Shown: piece by piece, positions 9,027 to 16,737 of the stretch
Position numbering within the stretch: position 1 is the first letter of the stretch
Layout: every line of letters begins with the position of its first letter
NCBI GenBank assembly: GCA_964520905.1
Contig: CAZFQL010000002.1
Span: 186,001-250,000 of the forward strand
Direction: 5' to 3'
Origin: JAGVIE01 sp964520905
GTDB lineage: Bacteria; Bacteroidota; Ignavibacteria; UBA10030; SZUA-254
Length of the DNA stretch: 64,000 nucleotides
The notes under the pieces: generated by a model
Databases searched by the model: none
The model's input: the letters and a program-made list of their open reading frames with translations, nothing else
What the model was told of the DNA's origin: nothing
Position numbers and translations under genes: made by a program

Positions 9027-10316
9027 TTATTTAAATCCTCTCGGATCGGTTATAACACCTGTGATTGCGCTTGCGGCGGCTACAGCGGCAGAGCAGAGAT
9101 ATACTTCTGAATTTGGATTTCCCTGTCTGCCTTTGAAGTTTCGATTTGTTGTTGAAAGCGATACGTCGCCGTCTGCCAGCGCGCCCTGATGAACACCAAG
9201 ACAACAGCCGCAATTTGAATTCATGATAACAGCGCCGGCATCCATTAGATCGGCGATGTAACCGCGCTTGAGCGCTTCTTTGTAAATCCTCCACGATGCC
9301 GGGAATACTAACATTCGAACATCCTTGGCAACTTTCTTTCCTTTTAGAATTTTTGCCGCCACTTCTAAATCATCTAACCGACCGTTTGTGCATGATCCGA
9401 TGACGATCTGATTTAATTTCACGTTCTTTACTTCTGAAATCGGTTTTACATTATCAACGGTGTGTGGCTTTGCAATTTGTGGTTCGAGCGTTGCAACATC
9501 GACCTCTATTACCTGATCGTATTTTGCATCAGGATCTGGTTTCAATAGTTCACCCTTATATCCAACGAACGCATCCTCACGCAAGTATCGCAATGTTTCT
9601 TCGTCAGGAGGAACAATTCCCGATGTTGCACCCGCTTCCACCGACATATTGGAAAGTGTTAAACGACCGGATGTGCTCATGTTTTTGATTGTCTCGCCAT
9701 GAAATTCGAGAACTTTAAAGTTCGCACCCTCGGCAGTTAATTTTCCGATAAGATATAGAATTAAATCTTTAGGATAGACACTTGCAGGAAATTTTCCGTT
9801 CACATTTACTTTAATTGTACCGGGCACTTCGACATTAAGAACTGTTCCAAGCGTCCACACACTCGCCATCTCAGTCGCACCTATTCCAAATGCGAACGTG
9901 CCGAGTGCCCCGTGACTCGTCGTATGACTATCGGTACCAACGATAACTGATCCCGGTATCACATAACCGTATTCGGGTAATATTTGATGACAGATACCGC
10001 CTTCATCGCCGCGGATGTCGTGAAATTTTGTGATCCCTTGTTTGCCCACGAAGTCACGAATCTTTTTCTGGTTTGTTGCTGTCTTCGAGCTTTCAGCAGG
10101 TACGCGATGATCGAAGATGATTGCAATCTTCGATGGATCCCAAACCTTGAGTGGAATGCCAGTATCTTTATATATTTCTGTGAATTGGTTAATAACCAGC
10201 GCCGCATTCTCATGCGACATAGCCAGATCAACCTTCGGCTCAAGAACATCACCTGCTTTTACCATCGCTTGCCCTGTTGCCTTTGCCAAAATTTTTTCAA
10301 CTAATGTCATTGACAT
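9027..10316 (-). CDS. LeuC-like aconitase-superfamily large subunit
   Basis: 429 residues, the usual size for the short LeuC/homoaconitase type. Cluster ligands are C309 (GSCTNGR), C369 and C372 (NCGCC); other family motifs are GGICHQILPE, GTDSHTTSHGALG and TTNRNFKGRQG. It binds a [4Fe-4S] cluster and catalyses dehydration-rehydration of hydroxy di- or tricarboxylates in the cytoplasm together with the LeuD-like subunit. AAAGGAG precedes the start; a second Met two codons on is possible. The adjacent CoA-transferase, HMG-CoA-lyase and isocitrate dehydrogenase genes suggest a dedicated acid pathway (see findings). Substrate cannot be assigned from motifs alone. Confidence 0.85.
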   Translation of the reverse strand: MSMTLVEKILAKATGQAMVKAGDVLEPKVDLAMSHENAALVINQFTEIYKDTGIPLKVWDPSKIAIIFDHRVPAESSKTATNQKKIRDFVGKQGITKFHDIRGDEGGICHQILPEYGYVIPGSVIVGTDSHTTSHGALGTFAFGIGATEMASVWTLGTVLNVEVPGTIKVNVNGKFPASVYPKDLILYLIGKLTAEGANFKVLEFHGETIKNMSTSGRLTLSNMSVEAGATSGIVPPDEETLRYLREDAFVGYKGELLKPDPDAKYDQVIEVDVATLEPQIAKPHTVDNVKPISEVKNVKLNQIVIGSCTNGRLDDLEVAAKILKGKKVAKDVRMLVFPASWRIYKEALKRGYIADLMDAGAVIMNSNCGCCLGVHQGALADGDVSLSTTNRNFKGRQGNPNSEVYLCSAAVAAASAITGVITDPRGFK

Positions 10317-10358
10317 AAATTACAGTATCTCCTTTATTTAATAATATTCTTCTTTCTG

Positions 10359-10440
10359 ACCCTCTCCCCGTTCCAATCCCGACAAGTCGGGACGGAACAC
10401 CCCTCTCCCAATTTGGGAGAGGGGTTACGGGGTGAGGGTT
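10359..10440. repeat. Structured palindromic repeat (CCCTCTCCC family), copy 1
   Basis: About 80 bases that can fold as a three-way structure. The outer ACCCTCTCCCC pairs with GGGGTGAGGGTT; one inner arm is GTTCC/GGAAC with CCCGAC/GTCGGG on top; the other is a perfect CCCTCTCCCA-ATT-TGGGAGAGGG hairpin (10401-10423). The 3' end supplies part of the stop codon of the CoA-transferase gene. A second, mutated copy with matching changes lies at 12859-12940. Confidence 0.8.
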
Positions 10441-11632
10441 ATATAATTTTCTTTTCTTTAAAACTTTTTATTTCTTCTTCAGTGTATCCAATACTCTTCA
10501 GCACCTCCGTTGTATGTTCAGATAATTTCGGAGGTGGTGCATCTATCGAACCGGGAGTTTTACTGAACTTAGCTGTTAAATTGAAAAGTTTCAAGTCGCC
10601 GATACCTTCGCTGTGAATCGACTTTATCGTCTCACGATGTTTAATTTGGTGTTGATTCAATGCATCCTCCAGAGTTAGAATATCACCAGAAGGCACATCG
10701 TTTTCGTTTAGTTTATCAACCCAATATTTTGTTTCCTGTTCAGCGAGCTTTGCTTCTAACAGCGGAGTGAGAAGTTTCCGGTTTTTCTTCCGCGTATCCC
10801 GTTCCTGAAATCGCGAATCCGTTTTCAACTCAGGAACTCCAAGCACATCCGCAACCGATTCCCATTGCTCTTGTTTATTCGCCGCGATGTTGATATAGCC
10901 GTCCTTAGTTTTGAATACACCGGATGGAGCGGCAGTAAAATTATCGTTACCCATAAGTACCGGTTGTTGTCCACCTATTAACAAATTGGCTGCGACCCAA
11001 CCCATAAGCGGCATAATCGAATCGAGAAGCGCAATATCGATGAACTGTCCTTCACCTGTTTTCTCACGATAGTAAAGTGCAGCCATAATTGCAAACGCGG
11101 CATTCAATCCGCCAACAGTATCGCATACCGGAAAACCGGCACGAAGCGGACTTAACCGCTCATCACCGTTGATTGCCATTTCACCGCTAAGTCCCTGGAT
11201 GATTTGATCGTATGCGGGCTTCATTGCATCGGGTCCATCTACACCGAAGCCGGATATGGCACAGTAAATTAGCTTCGGATTGATTTCGCTTAGAACATTA
11301 TATCCCAAACCAAGTCGACCCATTACATCCGGACGGAAATTTTCTACAACAACATCGGCGGTCTTTACCAATTTTTTGAAGATTTCTTTTGCCTGCGGGT
11401 CTTTCAGGTTAAGCGTGACAGATTTCTTATTCGCATTCTGCGCGAGGAAGCTTGTTCCCATTTGTTTTTTGTTTAACTCAGGGAGACAGCCCAATGCGCG
11501 TGCAAGATCGCCGCCTGTTGGGTTTTCGATTTTAATAACCTCGGCGCCAAGAAGTGCAAGGTGGAGTGTTGCAAAAGGTCCTGATAAGACGTTTGTCAAA
11601 TCGAGTATGCGGATATTGGCTAATAATTTCAT
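10439..11632 (-). CDS. CaiB/BaiF family (class III) CoA-transferase
   Basis: 397 residues, the full length for family III. The N-terminus ILDLTNVLSGPFAT, the PAYDQIIQGLSG motif with the nucleophilic Asp at D142, and DSIMPLMGW identify it. It moves CoA between carboxylic acids through an aspartyl-CoA thioester, often with succinyl-CoA as donor. AAAGGAA lies before the ATG. It sits between the HMG-CoA-lyase-like gene and the LeuC-like gene on the same strand, which suggests activation of a hydroxy acid (citramalate or hydroxymethylglutarate are precedents for this family) for cleavage by the lyase. The acyl substrate is not determined by motif. Confidence 0.88.
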   Translation of the reverse strand: MKLLANIRILDLTNVLSGPFATLHLALLGAEVIKIENPTGGDLARALGCLPELNKKQMGTSFLAQNANKKSVTLNLKDPQAKEIFKKLVKTADVVVENFRPDVMGRLGLGYNVLSEINPKLIYCAISGFGVDGPDAMKPAYDQIIQGLSGEMAINGDERLSPLRAGFPVCDTVGGLNAAFAIMAALYYREKTGEGQFIDIALLDSIMPLMGWVAANLLIGGQQPVLMGNDNFTAAPSGVFKTKDGYINIAANKQEQWESVADVLGVPELKTDSRFQERDTRKKNRKLLTPLLEAKLAEQETKYWVDKLNENDVPSGDILTLEDALNQHQIKHRETIKSIHSEGIGDLKLFNLTAKFSKTPGSIDAPPPKLSEHTTEVLKSIGYTEEEIKSFKEKKII

Positions 11633-11811
11633 TTAATATTGATTCCTTTTAACTTTGTAATACAGTTTTTGTTCTCTTACTTGAAAACCAATTTGCTGTT
11701 TTGGCTTTCTTCTTCTTAAGAATCATTTTATCATACAACTTTTTATTTTCGCACCATCATCAACACACCCCTTGCACCAGTGGCGCATCCGCCTCCGACG
11801 GAAAATCCCAT

Positions 11812-11886
11812 CCTTCGACTCCGCTCAGGACAGGTCTCAAGAGGGGACTTCTAATTCCCCTCCATTGGAGGGGTTAGGGGTGGGTA
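11812..11886. repeat. Composite intergenic repeat
   Basis: The gap between the lyase and CoA-transferase genes contains CCTTCGACTCCGCTCAGGAC (11812-11831), a cousin of the element inside the protease gene at 46790-46808. It is followed by a CCCCTCC-ATT-GGAGGGG hairpin at about 11857-11873 and a GGTTAGGGGTGGG tail, resembling the CCCTCTCCC repeats on either side. Confidence 0.7.
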
Positions 11887-11911
11887 CATGAGCATTTCCT
11901 TTTTAAATTGT

Positions 11912-12817
11912 CTATTGCTTACCGATAATCGGTCCAGTTTTATAAACAAGTCCCAGCATCTCGCGGTTGAAAAACGCAGAGAAATCTTTTGCCAGTTCAA
12001 TCAGTTTCATCAGATCAATCTCTTTTCTGAAACCCATCCTCTGAAGAGCATGAACGAAATCTTCCGTACAAACATTACCAGCCGCAACTTTTGTGAAGGG
12101 ACAACCACCGAGACCGGCAATTGAAGATTCGTAATTCTGCACACCAATCTTCATTGCCGCATAAACATTTGCAAGCCCCATTCCGTATGTGTTGTGGAAA
12201 TGACAAGCAGCTTCAACAGAGCTATCGAGTTTGAAGATTGCTTCGTACAACTTTTCAACTTGGTCGGGAATTGCATGACCGGCAGTATCGGCAAGCGAGA
12301 TATTCTTCAGATCAGCTTCGAGATATTTTTGTACGATGCTTAGAACCTTCTCCTGCGGAACAATTCCTTCAAATCCGCAACCAAAAGCCGACTGCACTGA
12401 AACCTGAACTTTTTTTCCAGCGGATACAGCTTGTTTCGCCGTTGCAATAATCCGCTCAATAGCTTCAGTTGTACTCATTCCCGTGTTCTTCATGCTGTGT
12501 GTTTCGCTTGCCGAAACTCCCATGCAGTACATCTCGACGCCGCATTTTTCACCGCGTTCCAATCCTTTTTCGTTAAGGACAAGCCCGGAAAGAATTGTTT
12601 TGCTCGTCTTGTTCTTCGTAAGCTCAGCAAATAGTTTATCAGTATCAGTCATTTGCGGCACTTTTTCGGGATGGACGAACGAGCCAATCTGGATGATGTC
12701 AACTCCAGCTTCCATCAATCCATTAATCCATTTTCGCTTTTGCTCGGTCGGGACAACTTGCTTTTCCATCTGCAAACCGTCGCGGAAACCGACTTCGTGA
12801 ATGATTATTTTTTGCAT
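11912..12817 (-). CDS. HMG-CoA lyase-like DRE-TIM metallolyase
   Basis: 301 residues, the length of bacterial hydroxymethylglutaryl-CoA lyases. Catalytic and metal residues fall at the human spacing: R12 and D13 (VGFRDGLQ), H206 and H208 (CHFHNT), C239 (GLGGCP) and N248. The enzyme cleaves a 3-hydroxy-3-methyl acyl-CoA to acetyl-CoA and a keto acid; HMG-CoA gives acetoacetate, and citramalyl-CoA would give pyruvate. No HMG-CoA-forming leucine pathway genes are nearby. No strong Shine-Dalgarno precedes the ATG. It lies between the IDH and CoA-transferase genes, each gap filled with a repeat. Substrate assignment is inference. Confidence 0.85.
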   Translation of the reverse strand: MQKIIIHEVGFRDGLQMEKQVVPTEQKRKWINGLMEAGVDIIQIGSFVHPEKVPQMTDTDKLFAELTKNKTSKTILSGLVLNEKGLERGEKCGVEMYCMGVSASETHSMKNTGMSTTEAIERIIATAKQAVSAGKKVQVSVQSAFGCGFEGIVPQEKVLSIVQKYLEADLKNISLADTAGHAIPDQVEKLYEAIFKLDSSVEAACHFHNTYGMGLANVYAAMKIGVQNYESSIAGLGGCPFTKVAAGNVCTEDFVHALQRMGFRKEIDLMKLIELAKDFSAFFNREMLGLVYKTGPIIGKQ

Positions 12818-12858
12818 TAGGATTATTTAATAAATTGGAAATATTTATTTGATTATTT

Positions 12859-12940
12859 ACCCTCTCCTTGTTTCGTTCCCGATAAATCGTGAAGAAACAT
12901 CCCTCTCCCAAATTGGGAGAGGGATTATAGGGTGAGGGTT
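12859..12940. repeat. Structured palindromic repeat (CCCTCTCCC family), copy 2
   Basis: A diverged copy of the element at 10359-10440 with the same order of stems: outer ACCCTCTCC/GGGTGAGGGTT, and the inner perfect CCCTCTCCCA-AAT-TGGGAGAGGG hairpin at about 12901-12923. The other inner arm has decayed (GTTCCCGATAAATCGTGAAGAAAC). It touches the stop codon of the isocitrate dehydrogenase gene. Confidence 0.78.
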
Positions 12941-14059
12941 TTACAGTTTTTCCGCTATTGCTTTCGCCATATCGAGTGTCTTACTATTTCCGCCCATATC
13001 GTATGTGCGAACTTTGCCTTCTTTGATGACTGCGGCAGTTGCGTTTTCTAATTTTGTTCCCATTTCTTTTTCGCCGAGCCAATCCAACATCATTTTAGCC
13101 GCAAGTATTGTTGCGATTGGATTTACCTTGTATTGACCGGCATACTTTGGCGCTGAGCCGTGAGTCGGTTCAAACACCGCTAATTTTTTACCGATGTTTC
13201 CGGAACAACCAAACCCTAAGCCGCCAACCATTTGAGCGCATAAATCGGAAATAACATCGCCATAAAGATTAGGTGCAACCAATACATCGTAATTAAACGG
13301 ATTTTTCAACAACCACATAGTCATCGCGTCGATATTCGCATCGTCGCATTGAATGCCGGGATAATCTTTAGCAACTGATTTACCGATTTCTAAGAATAAT
13401 CCATCGGTTGCACGCACAACGTTTGCCTTGTGAACAATAGTTACCTTCTTACGACCGAATTTTTTAGCAAACTCGAACGCCTCTCTGATTATTCTCTCTG
13501 AACCTTTTACAGTATTTATTTTGCAAGATATTGCATATTGGTCTTTGGGTGTGTCCTTAAAGTTCGCAAATGGTTTGGATAGTTTAGTGAGCACATCTAC
13601 CAGCTCTTGAGGAACTGGCGCGAACTCTACACCGACATACAGGTCTTCCGTATTTTCTCTGAAAACCACCAGATCGACATCTTCTTTGTAGTTTAACGGA
13701 TTACCAGCATAACCCTTGCATGGACGCAGACAAACATAAAGATCGAACAGTTGCCGCATACGAACAATTGGAGAACGATAAATTAAATTCTTTCCTTTTA
13801 GTTCAGGAACAAGTTCTGCCTCTGCCTCCTTAATCGGTTTTGATGTTATCGCTCCGAACATTGCGGCGTTAACATTCTTAAGAAGATCAATTGTACGCTG
13901 TGGAAACGCATCTCCTTCTTTGCACCAGAACTCCCAGCCGATATCGCCATGAATATATTCTGCATCGAATTTGAGTTTATCTAAAACAATTTTTGTAGCT
14001 TCAAGGACTTCGATACCTATTCCATCCCCCGGAAGCCATGCGATTTTATACTTTGCCAT
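12941..14059 (-). CDS. Isocitrate dehydrogenase-like decarboxylating dehydrogenase
   Basis: 372 residues from the ATG at 14059, which has AAGGA at good spacing and matches the conserved N-terminus (KIAWLPGDGIGIEV); the frame is open 43 codons upstream but that part is not conserved-looking. RMRQLFDLYVCLRP and FRENTEDLYVGVE are of the isocitrate dehydrogenase subgroup rather than the isopropylmalate one. GDVISDLCAQMVGGLG and EPTHGSAP complete the metal and nucleotide sites. It oxidises isocitrate (or a homologue such as homoisocitrate) to the 2-keto acid with CO2 release. It is probably first gene of the set down to the LeuD-like gene. NAD versus NADP use is not decided here. Confidence 0.82.
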   Translation of the reverse strand: MAKYKIAWLPGDGIGIEVLEATKIVLDKLKFDAEYIHGDIGWEFWCKEGDAFPQRTIDLLKNVNAAMFGAITSKPIKEAEAELVPELKGKNLIYRSPIVRMRQLFDLYVCLRPCKGYAGNPLNYKEDVDLVVFRENTEDLYVGVEFAPVPQELVDVLTKLSKPFANFKDTPKDQYAISCKINTVKGSERIIREAFEFAKKFGRKKVTIVHKANVVRATDGLFLEIGKSVAKDYPGIQCDDANIDAMTMWLLKNPFNYDVLVAPNLYGDVISDLCAQMVGGLGFGCSGNIGKKLAVFEPTHGSAPKYAGQYKVNPIATILAAKMMLDWLGEKEMGTKLENATAAVIKEGKVRTYDMGGNSKTLDMAKAIAEKL

Positions 14060-14317
14060 GATAATCCTTTCCTGTTGAATTATTATTTCTTGAAAATGCT
14101 TGCTTTTATCACCAATCAAGCAAGAATTAGCGTATTTATAGTCAAGCTTTGTGCCAATTAATTCCAATGAATTTAATAAAAAAGCCATTCCTTTCCAAGT
14201 ATGGCTTTGATTTTCAGCTTAAATATGAACTCCGTCTTCAGAGAAGATTTATTTTATTATTTGTGAAAATATTATTGAAACATCTTCCTCAAATATGAAT
14301 AAATAATTTTTCCGTAA

Positions 14318-15688
14318 TCAAAAAATCACTTCCGTACCGCCACGACTTAGTTTTCCATTCACGTGTCTTGGGCGATCCACAATAACCCAGGTATTGGTTC
14401 CAGAATTATATTGCGCAACCGGAACAGACCCGGTATAATGACATAATGCACAATTCTTAAAGAAATCACCCGTGTAATGTGTTCCAGCCGGTAACGGATT
14501 TCCGGTCGTGGGATTCCCATGACACGTTCCACAAGCCGCTTGAGTGCCATCAACTTTATTCCATGTCGGGCTATTAGATAGATTACCATTTACAAAATAT
14601 CCATGACAGTAAAGATTGCCGCAGCTTAAATCTGCGGAATTATATGCAGGTGTAGGAATAATAATTCCGTCGGAAGTTCTTAGACTTGCCAATGTATCAT
14701 TAAACATAACCTGAACATTGAATGGTATATCAATATGGCCTGAAGCGCTCACATCAGCAGGAACAGTATGACACTCCTGACATTTAACCGATTTACCAAT
14801 CACCCCGGTTATCAAATGATTCAGATGTGCACCAACACCGCGCATGGTTGTTAATGTATCCCCATTAACACTCTTGGGTGGTGCGGCTGAGAGAAAATCG
14901 GCGCCATAAAAGTCACCATGGCACGTGTTGCATGCTTCTGGACCAGCAGGATTGGAATGACAATCCGTGCAACCTTCATCAACTATACCGCCGCCACTAT
15001 AAGAACTGCCGTGACATAATCTGCATGAAGCGAGCGGGAAACCATTAGTTCGCATATATACCGGATGACCTCTCGTTTCTTTAAATCCATCAGCATGAGG
15101 AAATGATGGATGACATGTGCGGCACGATTTCCCGCTTGTACCTCCATTGAAATTTGAACCATGGCATGGCGCACACTCGTTTATTTGCCAATCATTCGCT
15201 TTGAGATACTTACCGTGATAGTCAGCCGAATCGGTATTCATCCATCCTGCCTTATGCGGATAAGCCGCATGACATGTATAACAAGATTTATTGCTCGTCC
15301 CACCGGAATAATCCGTACCGTGACATGCCGCGCAATCGCTTAACCGCCCCAACCCCGAGAGTAGAAATCTTCCATGATACGTAGCGGACGATGAATCTCC
15401 CCATCCAGATTTATGAGGATACGATTGATGGCAAGTATAACATGATGTATTGCTTATTCCGCCGTTAAAATATTTCGCATGACAAGAAATGCATTTTGTA
15501 AGATCATATTGCTCCGATTTTAAAACTTTACCATGAAAATTTGGAGATGTTGTATCATTCCACGCGACATCGTGAATAGATAATCCGCCGCTGCTTGGCG
15601 TTGGTAAATTATTTTTCAGATCGGTACAGCTTGCAAACGCAAGAATTAAACCGATAATTATCGAAATGATAACGTACCGCTTATTCAT
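14318..15688 (-). CDS. Multiheme c-type cytochrome lipoprotein (12 CxxCH plus CxxxxCH)
   Basis: 456 residues. The N-terminus ends in LAFASC, a good lipobox, so the protein is likely anchored to the outer membrane. I count 12 CxxCH motifs; a CGNLYCH upstream of a CGTCH matches the Geobacter-type CxxxxCH/CxxCH pair, giving up to 13 hemes. The first 190 residues are four related blocks of about 40 residues, each with one or two CxxCH and a G-W..Y/H-G pattern, so this part arose by internal duplication. The start overlaps the stop of the preceding cytochrome gene by one base (TAATG). With its neighbours it looks like the terminal element of an electron conduit to the outside. Confidence 0.87.
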   Translation of the reverse strand: MNKRYVIISIIIGLILAFASCTDLKNNLPTPSSGGLSIHDVAWNDTTSPNFHGKVLKSEQYDLTKCISCHAKYFNGGISNTSCYTCHQSYPHKSGWGDSSSATYHGRFLLSGLGRLSDCAACHGTDYSGGTSNKSCYTCHAAYPHKAGWMNTDSADYHGKYLKANDWQINECAPCHGSNFNGGTSGKSCRTCHPSFPHADGFKETRGHPVYMRTNGFPLASCRLCHGSSYSGGGIVDEGCTDCHSNPAGPEACNTCHGDFYGADFLSAAPPKSVNGDTLTTMRGVGAHLNHLITGVIGKSVKCQECHTVPADVSASGHIDIPFNVQVMFNDTLASLRTSDGIIIPTPAYNSADLSCGNLYCHGYFVNGNLSNSPTWNKVDGTQAACGTCHGNPTTGNPLPAGTHYTGDFFKNCALCHYTGSVPVAQYNSGTNTWVIVDRPRHVNGKLSRGGTEVIF

Positions 15689-16737
15689 TATCGTATCCCT
15701 CCATTTTCACTATGGCACATCATACAAACGGGATCTTCACCTTCAACATCGTGGCAAGACATGCAGTACTCGATATCTTTATTGGCAAGTTCCGCATGAC
15801 GTCCGCCGCCCGATCCTTTTCCGAACAACTTAAACCCCGGCTCATCATGGTTTATAGGCCTAATTCTTTCTTGAGTAACATTACTGCCCGCCTGATGGCA
15901 CTCCGCACAAAATGTCTGCTGTTCATGGCAAGCATAGCAGTCGGTCGCTTTGGATCGAGCATCGATGCCGTGCGTGTAACGGTAATTGAGATTATGAACG
16001 TTCTGCATTTTTTGTTCGCGAGGTGTATCCCGCAGCGGCGTGCGCGTGTATGGATCCGCCATCAAATCTTTATATGACCCAAATCCCTTTAGTTCGATAC
16101 CTGTATGACAATCCTGGCAAAAATTTTCGGTATGACACGATGCACACGATACATTCTGCTCGCCAAGCCGAGTGAGATACTTATGATCCTTTTTAAAATC
16201 ACCTTTAAGATGATCACGGGGAATTAAGTTAACAAAGTCTGTGTGGCAACCTGCACACTCGAGGGACGCCTTCTTATCGGTATGACAATTTATACATTTT
16301 GTCATCACGGGCATATTCTCAGTCGTCGCGTATTTGACTCCATCGAGACCGGCATGGCATGTTTCGCATTTTACGTCACGTTTACCTGTATGGTTCTCGT
16401 GCGAGAAAATAATTTCACGTTCGGGATTAGGAATAGCCGTAATGTTATCGGGATCGATATGACAAAGCCCGCATTTGTTCGAAAGCTCATCTTCATGGCA
16501 AGTTTTGCAGCTTTCGTGATCACCCATCAGATTATCGGAAGATTGTTTGCTCGTTTTCGCGGAATGATGACAATCTTCACAAGCAACACCCGCTTCTTTA
16601 ACATGGTATATGTGAGAGAATTTGATGAACTTTGAATTGTCATCCTCTTTCCATCCGTTATTAGAAGATTCTTTCATTGCGAGAGAGACGAGGAGTATCG
16701 CAATCACTATAGTAAAGAGAACTATATTTTTCATCAT
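15688..16737 (-). CDS. Periplasmic multiheme cytochrome c (12 CxxCH)
   Basis: 349 residues with an N-terminal hydrophobic segment (cleaved signal or anchor) and 12 CxxCH heme sites: CEDCH, CKTCH, CGLCH, CETCH, CINCH, CAGCH, CASCH, CQDCH, CYACH, CAECH, CMSCH and CMMCH. Many extra His residues (for example FSHIYH, FSHENH) can act as distal ligands. Its size and lack of a lipobox suit a soluble periplasmic or barrel-embedded electron carrier. It is coupled to the barrel gene upstream and the lipoprotein cytochrome downstream, each by a TAATG overlap. No catalytic motif of nitrite or other reductases is recognised, so electron transfer is the favoured role. Confidence 0.87.
   Translation of the reverse strand: MMKNIVLFTIVIAILLVSLAMKESSNNGWKEDDNSKFIKFSHIYHVKEAGVACEDCHHSAKTSKQSSDNLMGDHESCKTCHEDELSNKCGLCHIDPDNITAIPNPEREIIFSHENHTGKRDVKCETCHAGLDGVKYATTENMPVMTKCINCHTDKKASLECAGCHTDFVNLIPRDHLKGDFKKDHKYLTRLGEQNVSCASCHTENFCQDCHTGIELKGFGSYKDLMADPYTRTPLRDTPREQKMQNVHNLNYRYTHGIDARSKATDCYACHEQQTFCAECHQAGSNVTQERIRPINHDEPGFKLFGKGSGGGRHAELANKDIEYCMSCHDVEGEDPVCMMCHSENGGIR

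Noticed and set aside
8338..10316. Annotation of the pair as leuCD of leucine synthesis
   Set aside because: No leuA or true leuB is adjacent; neighbours are a CoA-transferase, a lyase and an isocitrate-type dehydrogenase, so a specific substrate name would be unsupported.
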